Assembly (NCBI GenBank): GCA_029239545.1 | Contig: JARBUQ010000274.1 | Location: 1-6,566 of the forward strand | Source of the DNA: Paenibacillus sp. | GTDB taxonomy: Bacteria > Bacillota > Bacilli > Paenibacillales > NBRC-103111 | Reading direction: 5' to 3' | Length of the DNA: 6,566 nucleotides | In this document: positions 1 to 5,742 of the stretch, piece after piece | Layout of the letters: each line of letters begins with the position of its first letter | Position numbering within the stretch: position 1 is the stretch's first letter | Position numbers and translations under genes: made by a program | The notes under the pieces: model-generated | What the model saw: the letters and a program-made list of their open reading frames with translations, nothing else | Told to the model about the DNA's origin: nothing | Databases searched by the model: none

Positions 1-659
1 GTAACCAACAGGCCGTACGTCCCAATGCGGTTGGCGATGAAATTTGGCGTATCTTTGGCGAATACAACTCCTTTACCAAGTACACGTTCGGCGAAATATT
101 TCATTTCCTCCAACAGCACAGTTGAAGTGACTGGCCCGGCAATCAATTCCAGAAGAGGCATATACCGTGGAGGATTGAAGAAATGAGTCCCCATGAAATG
201 CTGCCGGAATGTTTCGCTGCAATTCTCGGCGATGGCCGCTATCGAAATTCCAGACGTATTAGAACTCACAATTATTCCCGGCTTCCATACGGTTTCAATC
301 AGCGCCATCACATTCTGCTTTACCTCAAGCCTTTCCACGACAACCTCTATGATCCAATCTACCTCTGCCAGCTTTGCCAGATCGTCCCCCAGGTTGCCAG
401 CCGTTATTCGTTCTGCGAATCTTTCTTCATATAATAGTGCCAGTTTCGCTTTCTTCATTTTATCAATGGCTTCGGAAGCGAGACGGTTGCGAACAGCGGG
501 GTGACCAAGATCCCGATTAGCGGCTTCTTCCTTGGGGGTGAGCTGATCAGGCGGCAGGTCGAGCATCAGACAGCTCAAACCTGCATTAGCGATATGAGCA
601 GCAATGCCAGCCCCCATAACTCCGGAACCTATTACTGCCACTTTGTTGATACTGATCAT
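1..659 (-). CDS. fadN: 3-hydroxyacyl-CoA dehydrogenase (FadN-type beta-oxidation enzyme), N-terminal part, cut by left edge
   Basis: The visible 219 residues form an NAD-dependent 3-hydroxyacyl-CoA dehydrogenase domain, which oxidises 3-hydroxyacyl-CoA to 3-ketoacyl-CoA in the cytoplasm during fatty-acid beta-oxidation. Seen in the sequence: a Rossmann motif GSGVMGAGIA at residues 11-20, Asp34 at the end of the second strand (NAD ribose binding), IIEVVVE at 103-109, SSNTSG at 132-137, HFFNPPRYMPLLE at 159-171 with the catalytic His159/Glu171 pair, and DTPNFIANRIG at 203-213. The wording closely follows Bacillus subtilis FadN, a protein of nearly 800 residues that also carries an enoyl-CoA hydratase domain; that part would lie left of position 1. 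The ATG at 657-659 has AGAGGTG (667-673 on the plus strand) well spaced upstream. It lies 62 nt downstream of fadF with no terminator between, so the two are probably cotranscribed. A thiolase (fadA) and acyl-CoA dehydrogenase (fadE) may follow outside the window, by analogy with Bacillus. Confidence 0.93.
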   Translation of the reverse strand, partial: MISINKVAVIGSGVMGAGIAAHIANAGLSCLMLDLPPDQLTPKEEAANRDLGHPAVRNRLASEAIDKMKKAKLALLYEERFAERITAGNLGDDLAKLAEVDWIIEVVVERLEVKQNVMALIETVWKPGIIVSSNTSGISIAAIAENCSETFRQHFMGTHFFNPPRYMPLLELIAGPVTSTVLLEEMKYFAERVLGKGVVFAKDTPNFIANRIGTYGLLV

Positions 660-721
660 GTTGAAGCACCTCTTTTCAGTCCGAAGTTACATGATTATTG
701 TTAGCTGTTCCGCAGAGGTCC

Positions 722-2899
722 TTATACTCCGAACACAGAATCTGCCAGCAGCTCAGCAATATCTTTCGTTCGGACTCGTTCTTCTGCCTCAAGCTGTTTT
801 GTTCCATCCTCCATCATCGTCAGACAATAAGGACAAGCGCTGCTAATAATATCGGGATTCACGTTCAGTGCTTGTTGTGTGCGGGCGACATTTACTCTTG
901 AGCCGCTGTCACTCTCCATCCACATTTGACCTCCACCCGCCCCACAGCATAAGCCATGCTCACGAGTGAACTCCATTTCAGCTAAATGCAGCCCTGGTAT
1001 CGCTTGTAGAATGTTGCGCGGCGCGTCATAAGTGTCGTTGTATCTCCCCAAATAACAGGAATCATGATAAGTGACTCGTTGGGTTACTGGATGAATCGGA
1101 ACTAAACGTTGTTCTGCAACAAGGCGATCCAGCAATTCGGTGTGGTGTATAATTTCAGCCGAGAATCCAAAATCCGGATATTCGTTCTTCAGAATGTTAT
1201 ATGTATGAGGACATGCTGTCACGATCCTTTGTACGTCGTATTTACGAAAAGCAGCAATATTATCTGCGCACAGCTGCTGGAACAGCAGCTCGTTCCCCAT
1301 TCGGCGTGGAGTATCTCCTGAGTTCTTCTCTTCGTTGCCTAGTATGGCCGCATTCACTCCCGCCTTCTTAAGCAGACGCACCAGTGAGCGCATGACCTTC
1401 TGCGTGCGTCGATCATAAGAGCCCATAGAGCCTACGAACAGCAAATAGTCAAAATGCGGATTCTCTCTCACCGTAGGTATACGGTCATCGTCATTTAGCT
1501 GCTCCAGCCATTTGGATCGATCCTGACGGCCCAGTCCCCATGGGTTGCTTTGGCGTTCGATGTTTTGCATAGCTCTTTGACCATCACTAGGCAAACTGCC
1601 TTCCATCAGTACAAGATGACGACGCATATCAATGATTTTATCTACATGCCCGTTGCCCACCGGACAATGCTCCTCACAGCTTCGGCATGTTGTACAGGCC
1701 CATAATTCTTCCTCAGTTATAACTTCTCCAATTAGCTGGGTTTCCAGAATAGGAGCAGCGGACTGCATATGCCAAGCAGATTTTTGGCGGAGCATCGTCG
1801 GACTAATGTCCAGTTGATCTGCATTTGTGGAAATGTCGGGAGCAGCGGCAGCTTCCAGAATGAAGCGGTGACTTGTTTGTTCGGCTTCTTCTCCGGATTC
1901 GGCAAAAGCAAACCTCGGCATCCAGGGTGATCGCGAAGTAATCGCAGCTCCCTTCTCCGTCAAATGATCGCGTAATTTCACAATTAAATGCATCGGTGAG
2001 AGCAATTTGCCGGTTGAAGCTGCAGGACACACATTCGTACAACGTCCGCATTCTACGCATGCATACAAGTCCAATAATTGCAGCCTCGTGAAGTCCTCCA
2101 CTTTTCCCACTCCGAATGACTCTGCATCCTCAGCCTCAAGATCGATCGCATGCAGCCTGTTTTGCTTAGCATTCTTCTTCAACCACAAATTTATTGGTGC
2201 TGTAATAAGGTGAAAATGCTTGGATTGCGGGATGTATACCAGAAACCCAAGCAGAATAATCAGGTGTGTCCACCAACTGAAATAATATAAAATAGCCGCT
2301 CCAGTATCCGGCACGCCTGCGAACATCCAGGCAATTGCCGACGCAGCGGGCGAGGTTGCTGACCATTCCTCACCCTGCAGCAGCCGATCATAACCTGATG
2401 TAAGCAACACTGAAACCATCAATCCACCGATTAGCATTAATACTGCACTGGGCTTCCAATCACGCTTCAATCGCTTCAGCTTTTCTACATAACGCCTGTA
2501 CCCGGCATATGCGGCAGCGAAAAGTACAGTAACAGCTGTTATTTCCTGACTGAGCAAAAACCAGCGATACCACGGCAAGGGAAGCGGCGAGTGGAATACA
2601 CCTTTATAAATCAAATCCATTGCGCCGAGCTGTAAAATAATAAACCCATAAAATAACAACAAATGCATAATGCCGCTCTTCGGATCGTGAAGCAGCTTGC
2701 GATGTCCAAAAACTTGCCTCATCCAATCGCGTTTGTTCTCTTTTCTTGTCTGTTCCTGCTGCTGTTTAATATTCCCACTTGCTGAGGAACGGCCCAACTG
2801 CATATATAACACCCGATGGTACACTGCTTTAACGAATAAGGTTAATCCGGCAGCAGTCACAAGGAGAGCCAGCAATCCGTTCAGCCACTGTCCTAACAT
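722..2899 (-). CDS. fadF: Membrane-bound iron-sulfur oxidoreductase, ETF:menaquinone oxidoreductase type (FadF/YwjF family)
   Basis: This 725-residue protein probably moves electrons from reduced EtfAB to menaquinone in the cytoplasmic membrane. The N-terminal 240 residues contain about five or six hydrophobic segments (roughly 5-23, 75-97, 113-133, 150-168, 186-206, 208-225), with His66, His79, His212, His228 and His230 as possible heme b ligands. Two ferredoxin-type clusters follow: C281-x2-C284-x2-C287-x3-C291-P and C402-x2-C405-x2-C408-x3-C412-P. The C-terminal half holds two CCG (DUF224, HdrD/GlpC-like) repeats. The second is canonical, with Cys615, CCG at 651-653 and C689-x2-C692. The first is degenerate, with ENSG-like EKNSGD at 524-529 in place of CCG, as I recall for Bacillus FadF. 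The length is slightly above the Bacillus protein, with an extra Ala/Ser-rich stretch around 330-382 between the clusters. An upstream TTG at 2923 would place the Shine-Dalgarno inside the gene, so the ATG at 2899 was chosen. The family is certain; the electron-transfer role is inferred from EMO work and from its etfBA and fadN neighbours. Confidence 0.93.
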   Translation of the reverse strand: MLGQWLNGLLALLVTAAGLTLFVKAVYHRVLYMQLGRSSASGNIKQQQEQTRKENKRDWMRQVFGHRKLLHDPKSGIMHLLLFYGFIILQLGAMDLIYKGVFHSPLPLPWYRWFLLSQEITAVTVLFAAAYAGYRRYVEKLKRLKRDWKPSAVLMLIGGLMVSVLLTSGYDRLLQGEEWSATSPAASAIAWMFAGVPDTGAAILYYFSWWTHLIILLGFLVYIPQSKHFHLITAPINLWLKKNAKQNRLHAIDLEAEDAESFGVGKVEDFTRLQLLDLYACVECGRCTNVCPAASTGKLLSPMHLIVKLRDHLTEKGAAITSRSPWMPRFAFAESGEEAEQTSHRFILEAAAAPDISTNADQLDISPTMLRQKSAWHMQSAAPILETQLIGEVITEEELWACTTCRSCEEHCPVGNGHVDKIIDMRRHLVLMEGSLPSDGQRAMQNIERQSNPWGLGRQDRSKWLEQLNDDDRIPTVRENPHFDYLLFVGSMGSYDRRTQKVMRSLVRLLKKAGVNAAILGNEEKNSGDTPRRMGNELLFQQLCADNIAAFRKYDVQRIVTACPHTYNILKNEYPDFGFSAEIIHHTELLDRLVAEQRLVPIHPVTQRVTYHDSCYLGRYNDTYDAPRNILQAIPGLHLAEMEFTREHGLCCGAGGGQMWMESDSGSRVNVARTQQALNVNPDIISSACPYCLTMMEDGTKQLEAEERVRTKDIAELLADSVFGV

Positions 2900-2906
2900 G
2901 GACCCG

Positions 2907-2914
2907 CCTCCTTT
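2907..2914 (-). promoter_or_regulatory. fadF ribosome binding site that decides the start codon
   Basis: On the minus strand this reads AAAGGAGG, a near-perfect match to the Bacillus anti-Shine-Dalgarno, followed by 7 nt and then ATG at 2899. It rules out the longer reading frame that begins with TTG at 2923, because that frame would translate through this site. Confidence 0.9.
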
Positions 2915-2972
2915 CGGCCACAACCATCATCGATCCTTTGGCAATTGATCTATTCCGAATAAATGATTCATA

Positions 2973-2990
2973 TGAATAAAATGTCATCCA
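2973..2990. promoter_or_regulatory. FadR-like operator
   Basis: The sequence TGAATAAAATGTCATCCA matches the Bacillus FadR (YsiA) consensus as I remember it, TGAATGAMTANTCATTCA, at 14 of 18 positions counting the degenerate ones. Both outer half-sites are largely kept (TGAAT on the left, TCATxCA on the right). FadR is a TetR-type repressor released by long-chain acyl-CoA, and in Bacillus it controls the fadN, fadF and etfB operons. The site overlaps the proposed fadF -10 box and lies over 50 bp upstream of the etfB -35 box, so fadF-fadN is the more likely target. FadR itself is not encoded in this window. Confidence 0.5.
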
Positions 2991-3005
2991 TTGTTGACGT
3001 TTCAA
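2976..3005 (-). promoter_or_regulatory. Candidate sigma-A promoter for fadF-fadN
   Basis: On the minus strand a TTGAAA box (3005-3000) is followed by 18 nt and then TTTTAT (2981-2976), which matches TATAAT at four of six bases. Transcription would start near 2970, giving a leader of about 70 nt. The assignment is moderate to weak because the -10 box is imperfect. It gains some support because both candidate operators in this gap (2973-2990 and 2992-3005) fall directly on it. Confidence 0.38.
2992..3005. promoter_or_regulatory. cre-like site (possible CcpA binding)
   Basis: Read on the minus strand, TTGAAACGTCAACA matches the cre consensus TGWAANCGNTNWCA at 11 of 14 positions, including the central CG; the plus-strand reading matches at 10. 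The core is the inverted repeat GTTGA-N4-TCAAC (2993-3006). CcpA repression of the FadR regulon is known in Bacillus subtilis. The site would cover the proposed fadF -35 box. The match is imperfect, and the same bases supply a promoter-like TTGACG on the plus strand, so this remains a candidate. Confidence 0.3.
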
Positions 3006-3043
3006 CCCTATAGTAGAAATTTATGAAATGTAAGGGTGGTCCC

Positions 3044-3072
3044 ATGACAGGAAAATGAATATTAAATTTAAT
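3044..3072 (+). promoter_or_regulatory. Candidate sigma-A promoter for etfB-etfA
   Basis: An ATGACA box (3044-3049, five of six bases of TTGACA) is followed by an ideal 17-nt spacer and TTTAAT (3067-3072, five of six bases of TATAAT). Transcription would begin near 3079, leaving a leader of about 40 nt before the etfB start. The -10 box sits in the 12-bp AT palindrome ATTAAATTTAAT (3061-3072), which may simply ease melting. Confidence 0.55.
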
Positions 3073-3105
3073 GCTATTAACTAAATTAGGGATCAGCTGT
3101 ATAAG

Positions 3106-3112
3106 AAAGGAG
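3106..3112 (+). promoter_or_regulatory. etfB ribosome binding site that decides the start codon
   Basis: AAAGGAG here is followed by 7 nt and ATG at 3120. An in-frame TTG at 3114 lies only 1 nt after the site and is too close to be used, so the gene is taken to start at 3120. The resulting N-terminus, MNIVVLIKQTFDTEEKI, also matches other Bacillales EtfB proteins. Confidence 0.88.
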
Positions 3113-3119
3113 TTTGAAT

Positions 3120-3896
3120 ATGAATATAGTTGTACTTATTAAGCAAACCTTCGACACAGAGGAGAAAATCAAACTAACCGAGGGTACCGTTGACGAGGAT
3201 GGGGTCAAATTCGTTATAAATCCTTATGACGAGTATGCGGTCGAGGAAGCGATAAGACTGCGTGAAGCTCACGCTGGAAAAGTAACGGTTGTGTCTCTTG
3301 GGCATGAACGTTGTGCAGAAGCACTCCGCACCGCGCTTGCCATGGGAGCAGATGAGGCCGTTCGAATCGAGCCGCCCGCTGCTCCCTATGATGAAGCGGT
3401 TGCAGCTGCTCTGTTGAGCGCATGTGTGTGCAGGCTTTCTGCCGATCTTATTCTTGGAGGTTTCTTCTCTGTGGACCAAGGCTCTGGACAGGTCGCTATC
3501 AGGGTCGCCTCTCGCCTGGGAATACCACATATCTCAGCAATAACAAAGCTTGAAATTAGCCAATCCAATCCAAACTTAGCCATAGTGGAGCGGGATGTGG
3601 AAGGAGCCACCGAAACTGCAGAGGTTGAACTCCCTGCTCTGTTCACTGCACAGCAAGGGCTGAATGAACCCCGATACCCTTCACTTCCAGGCATAATGAA
3701 GGCGAGGAAGAAGCCGTTCCAAGTTCTCCAGACAGATGATCTTGGTTTGGAAGGCTCCAAGCTCGCCCCTTTAACTCAGATTCATTCGCTCACCCTTCCT
3801 CCTCAAAGAAAAGAAGGGATTGTTCTTCGCGGAGAAATCCATGAAAGGGTCCAACAACTGGCAGGTGTAATCAAAGCACATGTCACAATCGAATAA
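3120..3896 (+). CDS. etfB: Electron transfer flavoprotein beta subunit
   Basis: The 258-residue product is the usual length for EtfB (about 255-260). With EtfA it forms a soluble flavoprotein that accepts electrons from acyl-CoA dehydrogenases. Visible family features are the start MNIVVLIKQTFDTEEKI, NPYDEYAVEEAIRLRE (34-49), TALAMGADEA (71-80), a nucleotide-binding stretch around GGFFSVDQGSGQV (113-125), the segment RDVEGATETAEVELPALFTA (158-177) that corresponds to the EtfB signature region, and the partner-recognition loop LNEPRYPSLPGIMKARKKP (181-199). In that loop Leu189 corresponds to human ETFB Leu195, which docks into acyl-CoA dehydrogenases. The stop is 24 nt before etfA, so the two genes form an operon. 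The divergent neighbour fadF is the likely quinone-reducing partner, suggesting that electrons flow to menaquinone. Confidence 0.97.
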   Translation: MNIVVLIKQTFDTEEKIKLTEGTVDEDGVKFVINPYDEYAVEEAIRLREAHAGKVTVVSLGHERCAEALRTALAMGADEAVRIEPPAAPYDEAVAAALLSACVCRLSADLILGGFFSVDQGSGQVAIRVASRLGIPHISAITKLEISQSNPNLAIVERDVEGATETAEVELPALFTAQQGLNEPRYPSLPGIMKARKKPFQVLQTDDLGLEGSKLAPLTQIHSLTLPPQRKEGIVLRGEIHERVQQLAGVIKAHVTIE

Positions 3897-3920
3897 CTTT
3901 CTGAAAAGAGGTGACGTACG

Positions 3921-4940
3921 ATGACAAACCGTTCTTTAATTATTGCTGAGCTTACAGGCAACTCCTTGCGCAAAGTTACGCTCGAGGCTGTATGTGCTGC
4001 AAAACGTTACTGGATAAATAGAAATGGTGGTGGAGTCCATGATCAAGAAGAAGGGGCTAAAGTTGAAGCAGTAATCATTAGCTCCTTACCCGAGGGTAAG
4101 GAGCTGGATGAGGCTGTTGAACAATTGGCTGCTTATGGAGTTCATCATGTATATGCTGTCCTGCATCCCGAGCTGGAACTGCCATCCTCCGAGAGCTATA
4201 CACAAGCGATCCGATCGGTAGTTGACTTAGCTCAGCCGGATTTTGTCTGGTTCGGACATACTTCAATCGGCCGGGATGCCGCTCCGGCTGTAGCAGAGTA
4301 TATACAGGCAGGTCTAATAGCTGATGTTGTGGCGGTAGTTGAAAATGATGGCGAGCTGTTGTTCCAACGTCCCATTTATGCAGGCAAAGCATTGGAATAC
4401 AGAACTTTCACCTCTCCTCGTGGGGTAATTACAATTCGTCCGAATAATATTACAATGGATCTGCCTCTTGAAAAGCCCCCCTCCCTCCGACCTGAGCTTG
4501 TCCCTTATATCCCGATAGCCTCTCCGCGTATCAGGATGATTAACGTTGCAAGGAAGAAAACTGGAAACTCGGATTTGTCAGAGGCTTCCATTATTGTTTC
4601 AGGGGGGCGTGGTGTAAAGAGCTCAGAGGGCTTCAAGCCTTTGGAGGAGCTAGCGGCAGCGCTTAACGGAGCTGTTGGAGCTTCCCGGGGTGCTTGTGAT
4701 GCCGGTTATTGTGATTACTCCCTGCAGATTGGCCAAACGGGTAAAGTTGTTACACCTGATGTCTATATTGCTTGCGGCATCAGCGGGGCAATTCAGCATC
4801 TTGCCGGCATGAGCTCATCCAGGATGATCATCGCCATTAACAAAGATCCGGAGGCTGCGATATTCCAGATTGCCGATTATGGGATTGTTGGAGATTTATT
4901 CGAGGTAGTGCCTGCACTTACAGCACTACTCAATAAGTAA
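3921..4940 (+). CDS. etfA: Electron transfer flavoprotein alpha subunit, FAD-binding
   Basis: EtfA carries the redox-active FAD of the EtfAB heterodimer. The C-terminal FAD domain is complete: SGGRGVKSSEGFKPLEELA at 227-245, VGASRGACDAGY at 252-263, IGQTGKVVTPDVYIACGISG at 270-289, then IQHLAGMSSSRMIIAINKDP (291-310), which fits the EtfA signature, and FQIADYGIVGDL at 315-326. The N-terminal domain shows FGHTSIGRDAAP (111-122) and RPIYAGKALEY (150-160). AGAGGTGA at 3907-3914 lies 6 nt before the ATG. At 339 residues it is slightly longer than Bacillus subtilis EtfA (about 325); the extra length is mostly a polar Gly/Asn-rich loop near residues 31-47. The FAD domain is Cys-rich for the family (Cys259, Cys264, Cys285). 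It is the second gene of the etfBA operon and ends 42 bp from the convergent GDSL gene. A perfect inverted repeat lies within codons 54-62. Confidence 0.97.
   Translation: MTNRSLIIAELTGNSLRKVTLEAVCAAKRYWINRNGGGVHDQEEGAKVEAVIISSLPEGKELDEAVEQLAAYGVHHVYAVLHPELELPSSESYTQAIRSVVDLAQPDFVWFGHTSIGRDAAPAVAEYIQAGLIADVVAVVENDGELLFQRPIYAGKALEYRTFTSPRGVITIRPNNITMDLPLEKPPSLRPELVPYIPIASPRIRMINVARKKTGNSDLSEASIIVSGGRGVKSSEGFKPLEELAAALNGAVGASRGACDAGYCDYSLQIGQTGKVVTPDVYIACGISGAIQHLAGMSSSRMIIAINKDPEAAIFQIADYGIVGDLFEVVPALTALLNK
4080..4105. repeat. Perfect 12-bp inverted repeat inside etfA
   Basis: The left arm AGCTCCTTACCC (4080-4091) and right arm GGGTAAGGAGCT (4094-4105) are exact reverse complements separated by only GA. 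In RNA this would fold as an 11-bp stem with a CGAG tetraloop. It falls in codons 54-62 of etfA (SSLPEGKEL), just after the extra loop of the N-terminal domain. There is no U-tract after it, so it does not look like an intrinsic terminator. Function unknown. Confidence 0.8.
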
Positions 4941-4943
4941 ACA

Positions 4944-4958
4944 GTCCTTCATAAGGAC
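4944..4958. repeat. Short hairpin between convergent etfA and GDSL genes
   Basis: GTCCTT and AAGGAC form a perfect 6-bp stem around the triloop CAT, starting 3 nt after the etfA stop. Neither strand has a run of U after the stem, and the stem is weak, so it is at best a poor bidirectional terminator or an RNA 3'-end structure. The remainder of the 42-bp gap (4941-4982) shows nothing else. Confidence 0.35.
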
Positions 4959-4982
4959 AACATTACAGTGAGAATGAACGTA

Positions 4983-5639
4983 TTAACGAGGGGTTCGCTC
5001 CTGTAAGGGGCCGTAGCCCAGAAGGTGGGTCTGCTCTGCCAGAAGCCGGTATCCTTCAGAGTTGGGATGATATTGATCATCCGAGAGCAGCTCCTCTTCC
5101 TGTCCTAAGAATGCATCATAGATGTTGACCATACGGAATGGATCCTTCTCCAGACGTTCAAGATGAGCATTAAAGCGCTGCACCCAGAATACGGCTTCAT
5201 GGAAATGAGGCAGCGGATTGTAGATTCCGAGCATGCGAATGGCGCAAAGTCGTCTTTTATTTACCTTCAAACGCCGAATTTCGCTTACCAGCTGACGCAT
5301 ATGATGCCCGTATTGTACCAATGCCGTTTTGAGCACCTTGGTTTCCCGGTCCACGAAATACGATTTTGCCGCTTGGATCAGATTATTGCCTCCCGCAGTT
5401 ATCGTGATCAGATCTGCATTCCGTATCAGCAACCGTATCTCCGGATCCTGCCTCACGGTGAACAATGTATCTTCGGCAGTTGCCCCATTTTTGCCAGCCT
5501 GATGGAGAATAATTTTCCGGTCAAGAGCTTGCTCTGCTAGCTCCCGGTAACGATTCACGAAGCTGTATTCAATAGGTGCACCATATCCGACAGTCAGAGA
5601 ATCCCCGATCGCCAAGTAATGCAATTCCTGCTTTCTCAT
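4983..5639 (-). CDS. Cytoplasmic SGNH/GDSL hydrolase, LipC/YcsK-like
   Basis: The 218-residue protein is a single-domain SGNH/GDSL esterase or lipase. Block I is AIGDSLTVGYG (10-20) with nucleophile Ser14. Block II is seen as GKNGAT at 49-54, block III as TAGGNNL at 81-87, and block V as DDQYHPN at 187-193 with the Asp188/His191 pair. Block III has GGNN where GGND is usual. No signal peptide or membrane segment is visible, so it should be intracellular. Several stretches, such as LGIYNPLPHF (137-146), FNAHLERLE (156-164) and the ending LLGYGPL, recall Bacillus subtilis LipC (YcsK), a spore-associated phospholipase; I am not certain enough to assign the symbol. The start was moved to the ATG at 5639 because GGAGG (5649-5653) lies 9 nt from it but directly abuts the earlier ATG at 5648. 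It is divergent from the M20 gene and shows no link to beta-oxidation beyond adjacency. Confidence 0.88.
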   Translation of the reverse strand: MRKQELHYLAIGDSLTVGYGAPIEYSFVNRYRELAEQALDRKIILHQAGKNGATAEDTLFTVRQDPEIRLLIRNADLITITAGGNNLIQAAKSYFVDRETKVLKTALVQYGHHMRQLVSEIRRLKVNKRRLCAIRMLGIYNPLPHFHEAVFWVQRFNAHLERLEKDPFRMVNIYDAFLGQEEELLSDDQYHPNSEGYRLLAEQTHLLGYGPLQERTPR

Positions 5640-5648
5640 ATGTTCCAT

Positions 5649-5653
5649 CCTCC
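5649..5653 (-). promoter_or_regulatory. GDSL hydrolase ribosome binding site that decides the start codon
   Basis: On the minus strand GGAGG is followed immediately by ATG at 5648 and, 9 nt downstream, by a second in-frame ATG at 5639. The spacing strongly favours the second, so the first three codons of the longer frame (Met-Glu-His) are probably not translated. Confidence 0.8.
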
Positions 5654-5712
5654 AATCGAGTGACCTTCTACAGTTTATTCAGGAAATCGATTATGGGAAT
5701 TATTTTTTAAAG

Positions 5713-5742
5713 ATTATACGTTATTCCTATATGAGTTTTCGC
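5713..5742 (-). promoter_or_regulatory. Candidate promoter for the GDSL hydrolase
   Basis: The minus strand carries a perfect TATAAT (5718-5713). An 18-nt spacer upstream leads to GCGAAA (5742-5737), a weak -35 box with three of six matches. The leader would be about 65-70 nt. The weak -35 box lies within the left arm of the palindrome at 5738-5759, so an activator or repressor bound there could control it. Confidence 0.42.

Noticed and set aside
183..504. Plus-strand open frames across 183-504
   Set aside because: They run antisense to the fadN coding region, which has intact catalytic motifs throughout.
1272..1290. Perfect 8-bp inverted repeat AGCTGCTG-GAA-CAGCAGCT inside fadF
   Set aside because: It lies in a Leu/Gln-rich stretch coded by CTG and CAG triplets, which are mutually complementary, so such a repeat arises easily by codon usage.
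2994..3014. Promoter-like TTGACG (2994-2999) with TATAGT (3009-3014) on the plus strand
   Set aside because: The spacer is only 9 nt, far too short for sigma-A, and no better -10 lies 16-18 nt away. The pair at 3044-3072 is much better.
3077..3105. TTAACT-N17-TATAAG as an etfB promoter
   Set aside because: Transcription would start within or beyond the Shine-Dalgarno at 3106-3112, leaving the message without a ribosome binding site.
3174..3530. Long open frames opposite etfB (3174-3530 and 3386-3760) and opposite etfA (4078-4392)
   Set aside because: They are antisense shadows of genes with clear family matches, and their translations show no domain or plausible ribosome binding site.
4098..4222. 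Possible internal translation start: AAGGAG followed 4 nt later by an out-of-frame ATG at 4108 within etfA
   Set aside because: It opens a frame of under 40 codons with no recognisable protein, the spacing is short, and the Shine-Dalgarno-like sequence would be buried in the hairpin at 4080-4105.
5163..5540. 125-codon plus-strand frame opposite the GDSL gene
   Set aside because: The minus-strand frame has all SGNH motifs; the plus-strand translation resembles no protein and lacks a ribosome binding site.
5708..5735. Sporulation sigma-E promoter for the LipC-like gene (TCATATA plus CGTATAAT on the minus strand)
   Set aside because: Both half-elements look reasonable alone but are only 7 nt apart, while sigma-E promoters need about 13-15 nt.
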